From Anastrepha obliqua (Eukaryota; Arthropoda; Insecta; Diptera; Tephritidae), in assembly GCF_027943255.1 (NCBI RefSeq), contig NC_072895.1:76324001-76388000 (forward strand): DNA of 64,000 nucleotides, in the 5' to 3' direction. Below the pieces are notes generated by a model, which saw nothing but the letters and a program-made list of their open reading frames with translations, made no database searches and had not been told where the DNA came from. The position numbers were made by a program, and so were the translations under genes. Positions 22,310 to 32,050 of this stretch are shown one piece after another. Each line of letters opens with the position of its first letter. Within the stretch, counting starts at the first letter, position 1.

Positions 22310-23720
22310 GGGGGCGTCCATAAATTACGTGAGATGTTTAAGGGGGGGGAGGGGGTCGAGTCAAATCTCATCTAATCTTACGTTGGAGAGAGGGGGCGGT
22401 CTCGGCAAATATCACGCAATTTTTTTTCTGATTGAAACAAAAAAAAAAAAGTATACTATTTTGGTCCATTATCCAGATTGTGCATGTTTAAGATTTAATC
22501 TTAAGCGTAATCGTAGTATGATTAAGATCATTCACTAATTCGTTCGAAAGAAAATAATTTCATTCATACTTCGACGTTATATGTACATTACTACTGTCAA
22601 ACCACCATATTTGTTTTATACCAAATAGCTCAATTTAATCTGAATTTACGGTACAGTGTAGCCCGTCGTTTGTTTTCGCGCCACTATCAGCCGAACGCGC
22701 GACTCGATGAACAAGAGCGTACGAGCTGAATGGCAGCGACACACGGACAGTCTCCAACCTTCTTTGTTTAGAGAGAGCCAATATTTACTCCAGGTACATT
22801 GCAGTTGATTCATATCAAAATTTTATGCGTGCCTATTTTTTGTTTTTTTTTAGTTTTTTAACGAACGCGAATGTCAACAAATTTTTATTAAGAGTTACAA
22901 AGGGAAATTGTTTTTAATTTTTTTTTAGGTTGTGAAATGCGAAGATCAGAACTGCTGCAGCCCACGCCGGAGTGATCTGCATATGATTCTTCACGGCCGT
23001 TTTCTGCCTCCTCCATACCCTATCACTCAGGTTGATTGACGTTTGATAATTCCGGACTTTAAAGAACATGACGGAAAGTCATTTGCTCCATTTCTAATAC
23101 GCCTACCGATTCAACCGCTGAATGCCTTTATCAGCACGCCTTATGATCTCTATTGCCCAAGTATACGTGATGATTTAGAGAAAATATGCTGCAGTACATG
23201 CGGTATTTACTTCGCATCTATCACAAGAGCTGCAGAGCATAGGCGAGCAGCTCACATTGCACCAGCTAAGCAAGCGCGTATGTACCGCGAAGTGCGACCC
23301 TCACGGATTGTCGCAAGACGAGCTAATGAGTTACTGTGCGCAAGCGTCAACGGCTTAGAGTGGCTAGATCAGAACGAAGTTGAAGGAGCAGGAATTAGAG
23401 TAGATATTCTTTTTTTAATCGCAGTAGTTACGATTTAAGTCTTCTACTCGTATTGTAAAATTTTTATTACACTTATAACTCTCAGCAATATTGATTACTA
23501 GTCTTAACTAGTCGTAAATAAAAGCACGAAGCAATTGTTTTTTCTTTTTACAATAACAATCTAACGCGTCTACATAAGAAACCCAAATTTTGAAAAATCT
23601 CACGTGAGATTGGGGGATGGGGGAGGGGGTTGAATAAAATCTCACGACATCTCATCAGGGGGGGAGGGAGGTACAGAAAATTGAAAAAAAAAACACCTCA
23701 CGTAATTTATGGACGCCCCC
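22310..23720 (+). mobile_element. DNA element with ~30-bp terminal inverted repeats and an uncharacterised spliced gene
   Basis: The left end GGGGGCGTCCATAAATTACG is repeated in inverted orientation at 23701-23720. The match runs about 30 bp with one mismatch. TAA flanks both sides (22307-22309 and 23721-23723) as a possible 3-bp target duplication. Subterminal G-rich, TCTCA-containing blocks are also mirrored (22340-22400 against 23600-23680). The internal gene is described separately. The superfamily is not assigned; the ends do not look like mariner, hAT or piggyBac. Confidence 0.75.
22707..23438 (+). pseudogene. Uncharacterised transposon-borne zinc-finger protein, one internal stop
   Basis: Exon 1 (22707-22793) ends in CAG before GTACAT. 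Exon 2 starts at 22929 after a long T tract and AG, and the join is in phase 0. The product begins MNKSVRAEWQRHTDS. It contains a Cys cluster (KCEDQNCCSPRRS) and then a Pro-rich run (GRFLPPPYP). TGA at 23037-23039 interrupts it. Next come YDLYCPS and a C2H2-type finger (CSTCGIYFA followed by EHRRAAH). I have a general memory of similar insect and cnidarian transposon proteins with no known activity. A second intron donor at CAG/GTTGAT (23031) could remove the stop, so inactivation is not certain. Confidence 0.55.
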
Positions 23721-24424
23721 TAATGTTCTACTAAAGCCAACGCGTAAAATCTTGCAACGGCGAAAATTTCTGCAAGGAACTTCTTGACAGGGTAGTCAAT
23801 TTTGCCATTAATAATATCAAAGATAAATGATACAGCCTTAAAAGTACCTCTGTCACTTAATGGAAAGAGACTTATCAAACGACAGCGGGATTCGTATGAT
23901 GATTTCGGGTCTGAGAAATTGAGTGTATGTAGTGTGAAACGCACAAAAATTTGTTGAGCCCTCTCCATTCGATTTATATGGGCTGCATGATAAGGTCTCC
24001 AAATAAAAGCAGCATAATCTAATTTAGACCGAACAAGCGCAATATCTTAAGAGTATATGGGTCAGTGAAGTGGGATGAGTGAGTTCTAACAAAAGCGAAC
24101 ATAGCAAGTGAATTGGAAACGGTATAATTTAGTTGCGTGATAAAATTAAGCTTTGTATCAAGGAAAACCCCAAAATCGTTTATCAAATCGGTCGAAGCAA
24201 GATATGTATAATTGATATGATAAGAGGTATTAAGGGGGATTTGTAGGACGGCTGAATCTCTAGAATTTCTTATTTCAGCATACGCATATAAATACAAAGA
24301 AGAAAATTAGCGGAGGAAAAACACGAACAAATATCATTAATAAACAAAACAAATAACAAAGGTCCTAAAATATTACCCTGAGGTACACCAGAGGTACACC
24401 AGAGGTGGCGATGTACTGTTTCGA

Positions 24425-24553
24425 CGTTTCCACAGCAGTCGGTTCTACGTTACCGAAACGACCCGGATTTATATCCGGTCAAGGACGGTCATTCAAGCAG
24501 TATTCCCCGTATGTAAGTATGGGGAATGTTTATGCTGCCACAACAACAACAAC
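24425..24553 (+). repeat. CAA-tailed short retroposon with 14-bp target duplication
   Basis: The 129-bp body is flanked by perfect direct repeats ATGTACTGTTTCGA at 24411-24424 and 24554-24567. It ends in (CAA)n. Direct repeats of this length plus a simple 3' tail are the mark of LINE-driven retroposition. It inserted into the LINE, and it defines the family also present at 866, 16184 and 44440. GGTTCTACGTT resembles, but does not match, a pol III B box. Confidence 0.85.
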
Positions 24554-26923
24554 ATGTACTGTTTCGAAGAAACTCCATCAATAACTACATTACTGCATCT
24601 CTTTATTAAATAGGATCGAATCCAATCAAGGAAAGTTGAATTAAAAGCGAGACAAGCCAATTTAGTTACTAAAATCATATGGAAGTTTTATCAAAGGCTG
24701 TAGAGAAATCCATGTATATCGCGTCAGTTTGGAAATCATTCTGGAAGCCCGTGTGGCAATCTTCAGAAAAAAACGGATAAGTTAGATAACGTAGGTCTTG
24801 CAACTACAAAACCATGCTGTCTAGGATAAAATTAGACATTTAACGCTAAAATATAACTTGTCTTTGACAACACATTCAACAAATTTAGATACAGCAAATA
24901 ATTTGGAAATTGGTCTGTAATTTGCAATTCGAAATATCTTTTCATTACCGCTTTTGAAAATAGGAGTGACTGAAGTCAGCTTTCAACCATCGATAAATAT
25001 TCCTTCAGCCAAGGATTTGTTAAAAATTAGTTTAAGAAGTTGCACCAAAGAGCGTCAATTTTTAAACAAAGTTATAGAAAGCCTGTCTACATGCGAATGA
25101 GAAGAGTTTTTAATCTTTAACAATCCCTTTAACAATGACATTATCATCTGATAGAACAAGTGAACCGAAGTCAATTGAAGAAGACAATTGCCCCAAGAAA
25201 TTATTGCGAATGGCTGCCAAATGCGAATGGCGGCAAATAAATTCGCTGCGTCACTGACAGAGCAGACAGTTACGCCCCTATAAAAAACAGTATTAGGAAT
25301 AGAAGAGGCCTTTTTAATCGATTTAATATATCGCCAAAAATTCTTCGGATTACTTTTTATATTAAGCACAAATTTGTGAATGTATTCTTTATACAAAGAC
25401 TTTTTAAAGTACGAAACTTATTCCTATGGAAGATGAAGAAATCATAAAAGCGGGATTCGTTAGTTAACTTGAACTTCTTAAAAAACTTATCTCTCAAATT
25501 TTTATGATGTTTAACCCTGCTTTGGTAACCTACGTCTGAGAGGCGTATGCTTTTTGAATTTTTTGCTCTCTCTCTCGCGAGTCGTTTCGCTCAGTCGTCT
25601 ACAGCAGCATAGATGACTACAGCAGATTGCCGGTGGTGGTTGTTTTTTCGTGGTAAGTTTGTTTCCCTTTGAGCTTTGGCTATTACATGCGTCTCAAAGA
25701 CGTATGGTTAGCTTTTGTGAAACTTTAACACTTCATGAAAATGAATTTGTTTTGATATTGTTTTAGCTTCTTTTTTGTTAAAAGAAGAACAATGGCCCGA
25801 AATGAACGTTTAGATGATACACAAATTGCTGCGCTTTTACAAGGTTTATCGGAAGATTCAGATTCATCGGATAATAATAGTGAAACTGAAAATATAGTGT
25901 TTGAGGATGATGTTCATACCGATATAGAAGATGAGGATATCGATATCCAACAACCTGATATAAACACAGCTTTATTTGAGAATCAACCGTCAGCATCTAC
26001 TAATTGTATCTTCATGTATACTTACGTTCTCTCAGCCTACTATTAGAAGCAAAAGTAAGTACTGCTGAACAACATCGAAAGATAAAGACGCTGGCAGAGT
26101 TTCTTCGATAAATATTGCTCGAACGGCAGCGGCGTTAAAAGATAACCATCTATCAACCGAAGAAATATTTAACAATACCTTTTGTGGAACACGGTACACT
26201 GCGGCTATGAGTCGTGATAGGTTTAATTTTTTGATTCGATGCCTGCGAATGGATGACAAAGCATTGCGACCTTCTCTTCGACCAAATGATAGATTTGTAC
26301 CTGTCAGGAAAGTTTGGGATATATTCGTTCAACAATGAAAAACTTGTTACATACTGGGATCGCACACTACAATTGATGAGCAGTTCGTGGGTTTCTGTGG
26401 GCGATGTTAAGATGTACATTCCCAATAAGCCGAGCAAATATGGAATAAAAATTGTAATGATTTGCCACAGTGCTACAAAATATATGTTCAATGCCATTCT
26501 ATATTTAGGCAAATCAACTGATAAAACCGATGGTGTCCCTTTGGCGGAATATTATGTCAAAGAATTATCAAAACCAATACATGGTACTTCTCGCAATATT
26601 ACTTGTGACAATTGGTTTACGTCAGTTGCATTGGCAAAGAGCTTACTTAAATAACTATACAAATTGACTCTTGTGGGGACTATAAGGTCAAACAAACGTG
26701 AAATTCCGGAAATAATGAAAAATTCACGTTCGCGAGAGGCTGGAACTATTTAGCATGTTTTGTTATGATGGACCCTTGACGATTTCGTTATATAAACCAA
26801 AGCCGTCTAAAATGGTGTGCATGCTCTCATCCTGTAATGAAAAAGGAACAATCAATGAAAGTAGTGAAAAGCCAGACATTATTTTATATCATAACCAAAC
26901 AAAAGGAGGAGTCGACACCTGAC

Positions 26924-28083
26924 CCCAGCATCACACCATCATGGCTTCCGAAGAGTGTATAGCACCACCACGGCACTCACCGTCATTAACACCCAGGTAA
27001 ACCGCGACCTCAACCAAAACCGCCCCTGCGAGAGGATTGTCCTAGTAGCGTTGGATCTAAAAAAGGCTTTCGACACAGTCAGCCACGCCACGCTACTAGA
27101 TGACATTTTACAGTCGACTCTCCCGCCAGGGCTGAAGAGGTGGACCGCGAACTACCTGAGTGGTCGTCATTCGTCGGTGATATTTTGAGACCAAACATCT
27201 TTTCAACTTCAATACCTCGAAACTCCCCCAGCCACCAGAGGGAGTCTTCCTGGTCTCATACGCAAACGACTATCTCGCCAGCCTTTCTCGCTTCTTCACT
27301 GCGAGGAATTCACAACTCTCCCCCACTAAATCCACGGCGATCCTTTTCACCATCTGGACAAAGGAGGTCAAGCTACAACTCAAGGTGAAAGTCGATGATA
27401 CACAAATTCCGACGGTTAACAACCCCAAAATATTGGGAGTCACCTTTGACAGCTTACTCTCCTTCTCAGCGCATACAACCGCTATTGCAACTAAAGTACA
27501 GAATCGCAACAAGGTTCTCAAGTAGCTCGCCGGTAGCACTGCGCCTGTCTGGTCGCTTGGAACCAGTGATTTGCAGTGGACGAAGCTTCAGACCTTCCAA
27601 AACACTGCATTAAGGACCGCGACAGGATGTCTTCTGATGTCACCTATACAAGATCTATATAATGAGGCCCTAATGCCGCCTATTAAGGAGCATAACAAAT
27701 TGCTCAGTAAGCAGCTTATGCTAGGGTGTTACCGCAGGCCTCACCCATGCAGACACCTGCTTGAGCCTGAGCCACCTCCCTGGCACATCAGGAGGCATCT
27801 CCTCAACTACGCGTACGAGATCTCAGACAAAACCAACAGACAGCTACTGGATCGGACAGTGTACAGACAGACCATAAACGACATTCATTGGGAGACTCTC
27901 ACCACCTTCTTAAGCTCCCGACCCCCGAATGCCGTTATCGGAGTCCAACCACCAATCGCAGGCGAGGAGCTCCAACTTGCCCGAGAGTCCCGCGTAACCT
28001 TGGCACAATTACGTTCTGGATATTGTAGCAGGTTAATATATTATGTGTTTATGCATGCTGCATGCTGGATATATGTTTAGTGT
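26924..28083 (+). pseudogene. Jockey-type reverse transcriptase fragment inside the piggyBac
   Basis: Plus-strand frames read VALDLKKAFDTVSHATLLDD (RT motif A region), LKRWTANYLSGRHSSV, an eroded active-site SYAND in place of YADD, then NNPKILGVTFDSLLSF and the C-terminal TALRTATGCLL with YNEALMPPIKEHNKLL. Frameshifts and a small deletion after the SYAND motif separate these pieces. It is 5' truncated and followed directly by a minus-strand SINE. Confidence 0.85.
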
Positions 28084-28318
28084 GTCGGGGCGTACACCCT
28101 TTTTGTTTGTTTGGCCGAGCTCCTCCTCTTCTTTGTGGCGTGCGTCTTAATGTTGTTCCACAAATGAAGAGACTTATAGTTTCAAGCCGATTCCGAACGG
28201 CAGATATTTTTATGAAATACACTCGGAGGTTTGCCATTGCTTGCCGAGGGGCGACCGCTATTAGAAAAATGTTTTTCTTAATTTTGGTGCTTCCCCGAGC
28301 TTCGAACCAGCGTTCTCA
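28084..28318 (-). repeat. tRNA-derived SINE, copy D
   Basis: On the minus strand it has the B-box position (GCTTCGAACC in plus-strand view near 28299), the GGTCGCCCCTCGGCAAGCAA block, CTGCCGTTCGG, CATTTGTGGAACAACATTAA and the 3' CGTACACCC region. The A box is eroded. It sits between the Jockey fragment and the resumed piggyBac C-terminus. Confidence 0.75.
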
Positions 28319-29721
28319 ACCTATCCGCTCAACATAGCCTTCATAAATTCTTATGTAACATATTGCCACAACCTGTAGTCCAGAAATCAGAAGCCGCTAA
28401 TTCGAAGAGAGTATATGAAAATTTTGTCTAATTCATTAACGTCACCTTGGATGGAAAAGCGATTAGAGGCTCCCAGTTTGAGTAATGCTTTGAAGCGGAA
28501 TATAAAAAATGCGTTGCTGCAAGAACTCGAAGACAGTAATAATGAAAACAGAGAAGAATATGGACCAAAAAAAAGGAAGATATTGTTCATATTGTCTCTC
28601 TAATATAAGACGAATGTCAAAAATGGTATGCGCTAAATGCTACAAATCCATATGCGGAGAGCACAAAAATGATTTATGTAAAATTTGTACTTGATATTGC
28701 AAACTTAAAAAAAAAAATGTATATATCTTTATTTTGATGTTTAAACAAGGAAGAAAAGTAATAAAAATTTGTTCATTTTAGTTTTTAAGCAATCGACAGT
28801 TCCTTTCAGAGAAAACTAAGAATTTTTTATTTTATTTTATAAGAAGACTGAATTTGTTGTATGTATAAATAATGTTTAATAATAAATGCCTTTAAATAAT
28901 AAGAAAATAAATATATAAAAATTCCACGTAAGTACAAAAAAAGCTAAAATATAGTTAAAAAAATATCGTCCTATTAAGAAAAGCAATGATACGTCTCAAA
29001 GACGTATGGTTATCTTCTTAGTAACTTTCAATAGGGTTATCAAAGCAGAGTTAAGTTCTTCCGTGTACCAACGAATCTTATAATTTACACGCTTAAAAAT
29101 TGGAACATGTTTGGAACATAGATCTAGCACTAAAGTTTTAAATATCTTAAAGCATTCTGCAACTTCAATATTGCCTAAAGATACTTCCCAATCAATGTCA
29201 CGTAAGGCATTATCTGGAATTTGGAAATCAGAATCAAATCAGTCACTATCAGGACTGATTTAAAAAGATTCTAAAAATTCCAAGTCTAGCTTTAAAGGAA
29301 TATGGTGAAGATTAATCGGCGATATTGAAGAACCAGGCTGCGATAAAACAAAACTGATGTTGTCGCTTATAAAAATTAATCTGAGTTAGACGCATGCCCA
29401 GTAAATTTTCAATAAAATAAGATTCCGTAGGACTGTTGACATTTGACGGCGGTAGATATACGTTATTATCTAAATATAACCAATTAAGATTGCTTAAATT
29501 AAAATTCCCTAAGACACATAATTGGTTATTCCCAATAACATCCTGAAGGGCTAGCACATTGTTAACATGCGACTTATACAAGCACTCATTATTTAAGGGT
29601 GGAATATAAGAAACACAAATATTATATGTATAAAGAAAACTAAGCGAACCACGTATTCGCACGCATAGCTGGTCTATAATAGTATCAGTCTCTTCCAATT
29701 GTATGAGTGATGCGTGACGAT

Positions 29722-29947
29722 CAAGGTGGATTTATTAAGGTGACAGCATTTACCCAGCTGAATTTTTCACCGTAGGTATGGCTTACGTCAAAATGATATG
29801 TTTTGTTTGTATGTATTGGTATGTTTACATTCGTATGTTTACATTTGCTTGCTGATTTTGACGTGATGCTTGGACCAAACGCAACAACAAATACATGTAG
29901 GGTTTTACTTATATGTGTTTGCTGTCACCTGTAATAAATTCGCCTTG
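29722..29947. mobile_element. 226-bp MITE with perfect 8-bp target duplication (hAT- or P-like)
   Basis: The ends are inverted repeats: CAAGGTGGATTTATTAAGGT at the left and, reverse-complemented, CAAGGCGAATTTATTACAGG at the right, both continuing into TGACAGC. GTGACGAT is directly repeated at 29714-29721 and 29948-29955. Eight-base duplications are typical of hAT and P elements. No coding capacity. It interrupts the LINE endonuclease frame, which closes on its removal. Confidence 0.9.
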
Positions 29948-30090
29948 GTGACGATCACAGCGAACTGCAATCATAACTCCGCCCTCTCTGCTACATCCAG
30001 TTTTAATAGCATCTCTCTCTTTACGGAAAAGAACACTGACCGACGTATCGTAGTCCCTTACCGCAGTCCCCAGAGAACACAAAATTGAGC

Positions 30091-31639
30091 AAAACTCATC
30101 CCGTAATATAGTTGTATGTATCTACAAAATGTTGCCATTTATATTTTTGCATACACACTTTTTCACACATCGACGTTATCAGTTAGAATTTTTCATTGTT
30201 TAATAGACCTAAACCAAAACAAACAGATGCAAACAGTTCAATTATCTATAATTAACATTATTCAACATTGTTTTTAAGTTATTTTAACAAAAAATTAAAA
30301 TTTTTCTAAGTTCATTTTGTAATTGATTTCGAAAGGTACTGTTTAGCAACACAGTGTGGTGAGAGAGCAATCAGCTGAAACGGTTCTACGGAATTTTCCA
30401 AAATCCTACGATAGAATCTACGATACTACGATACGAAAGGGAAGTAATTTTTCATTTACATGGGGCTCTCATTAGTTTCATGGTAACAGCTGACAGGGGA
30501 CAGCAGTGAGCGAAGATTCCAACTCTTTGTCATTCTGTTGCCCATTCTTTAGCTTTTGTGTAACGAGCGGAACAAATGGCATTTCGTCTATATGGAGAGG
30601 TTTAAACGGTCAGCTATATTTCTATAAGAGCATCCTGCGTGCCCAACAAAGCAGAAAAATATCAATAAGTTTATCTTTTCGGATACCCTTTTATCATCCC
30701 TGAGATTGCAGGAAGAATCTGAATTAAAAATTTTGACATTTGGAGATTTTTTGAAACTTGAAAGTGGTTACGAAATTCATTTTCAGTTTGACTATATAAT
30801 TAGATACGCAGTTACTTTCGCCAAATAGCACAATCATATCCAAATAAATAACATCAACCAACCAACAGAGCAATAAGAAGAGATAATATAGTTTGGAAGT
30901 TGGGTTTCATATCTATTTAGGCGAAATTTCGCTTTCTTTAAGTAATGCTTCCGTGGAAATTTTTTATGTAAAATATTTTGATATACATAGCATGTAGACA
31001 GAATAATTTTGTAGAAACATGATACATAATTTTTTTAATTTTGTAAATTTCTCTATTGTACATAGATTACAGTCAACATTTAACAGTCATAAAGCATCAA
31101 CATTTTATAACATTTATACTACTCAACTAATTTAACACATAAAATTCTTAACCTGATTATTCAAATACGCATGTATAATTATTTAGAGTTATAGTATAGT
31201 ATATGTATGCATATATATTGTATATGTATGTAAGTCTTTACTAAATATAATTTTGTTACAGTTGGAAGATAGTCTTAAACACTTTTTGGCTTAATGCTAT
31301 AGCTCCGAGAGAACTTCTCGTTCTCTCGTGAAATAACATGTTTACATTAAGATAAAAATTGACGATACAGTAATCTTACAAAATATAAACAAATAGCACC
31401 TTACTTGATACATATGTAAAAACAGCTTTTGGTTAAAGATTTTGGTACTTGGATGGACCTCAAAATAATAACCTAAGCAAGCAGACCACTTAAGGACATA
31501 AAATGTATATTCTTCAACATTTAACTAACTTTTGAGTTGTAGTATCCCTTAGTAAAAAGATGAACAGAGAATTAAGGAACCTGAGTTGCAATCTGCAGGT
31601 AATAGGTTGAAATACTAAGTATGTACAAAGTAGTAAGGA
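30091..31639. other. Gene-free stretch
   Basis: AT-rich spacer with TA/CA microsatellite-like sequence around 31190-31240. The moderately GC-rich part at 30330-30700 includes TACGATAGAATCTACGATAC-type direct repeats but no recognised gene. Confidence 0.4.
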
Positions 31640-32050
31640 TCTTCATTTATTCGGGAACCAGCATTAACACTGAAAATAACGTCAGCCTTAAAATTGAGTA
31701 GTAAAGTCCTCTCCCATCGAACAAAAATCGCACTTTATAAATCGTATCATCCTGACAATCTCAGTGCATGGTACGGAATCTTGAACAATGACAACATCCA
31801 ATGAGCCGGACCTTGAAGTGCTCGAGAGAAAGTTTCTACGAAGGTTTTTTGGACTACGCTTTAGCGATAACGAACATCGCAGACAATGGAACAAAGAGCA
31901 GTATGAGCTTTACAGTGGCATCGACAATGTGCAGCGAATAAAGATTCTGCGTCTCCGCGTCCTACCAATACATACTAACGCTCCTACATTGAAAGTATTT
32001 GATGCAGCACCTACTGTTGGTAGCAGAGAAAGATGAAGGCCTCCTTTCAA
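31640..32050 (+). pseudogene. C-terminal tail of a LINE reverse transcriptase
   Basis: Frames read a fragment like TKIALYKSY and then DLEVLERKFLRRFFGLRF, EQYELYSGIDNVQRIKILRL and NAPTLKVFDAAP. This is the conserved tail downstream of RT in a widespread arthropod LINE group, with a VFERK-LR-IFG block and an R-RW-GHV block. It lacks the RT catalytic core. A minus-strand relative lies at 52985-53420. Confidence 0.65.

Larger units (their letters stand above)
25792..28694 (+). pseudogene. piggyBac-type transposase, interrupted and decayed
   Basis: ATG 25792 starts an acidic N-terminus (MARNERLDDTQIAALLQGL, then a D/E/S-rich run). After frame damage near 26010 the catalytic core is recognisable: TIDEQFVGF (first Asp), MYIPNKPSKYGIK, TCDNWFTS (second Asp, near 26605) and KGGVDT (third Asp region, near 26915). 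The frame then stops where foreign sequence begins. The C-terminus resumes after the nested SINE at about 28320 and, after a further frameshift near 28600, ends in a Cys-rich domain (CAKCYKSICGEH then CKICT). About 100 residues following VDT seem to be lost, so removing the insert would not restore a complete protein. Confidence 0.9.
25515..29050 (+). mobile_element. piggyBac-related transposon carrying nested insertions
   Basis: TTAA flanks both ends (25511-25514, 29051-29054). Terminal repeats are CCCTGCTTTGGTAACC at the left and, reverse-complemented, CTCTGCTTTGATAACC at the right. Subterminal short palindromes of the type ATACGTCTCAAAGACGTATG occur near 25540, 25688 and 28989. The transposase is broken and split by a Jockey fragment and a SINE. 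piggyBac relatives are known from Bactrocera, but these ends differ from the original moth element (which begins CCCTAGAAAG). Confidence 0.9.
23728..30090 (-). mobile_element. Non-LTR retrotransposon (Jockey/CR1-like), interrupted by three younger insertions
   Basis: Minus-strand LINE pieces lie at 29956-30090, 29055-29713 and 25514-23728. They read, in order, the N-terminal endonuclease (EGGVMIAVRCDRH, then LCVRIRGSLSF and LGNFNLSNLNW), a linker, and RT fragments ending in a C-terminal domain with DFGVFLDTKLNF. The endonuclease frame closes exactly when the 226-bp MITE and one 8-bp repeat are removed. The linker closes (YTEEL then KNLRDKFFKKFK) when the piggyBac and one TTAA are removed. RT parts are rich in stops. 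Its 3' end abuts the element at 22310-23720. Confidence 0.75.
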
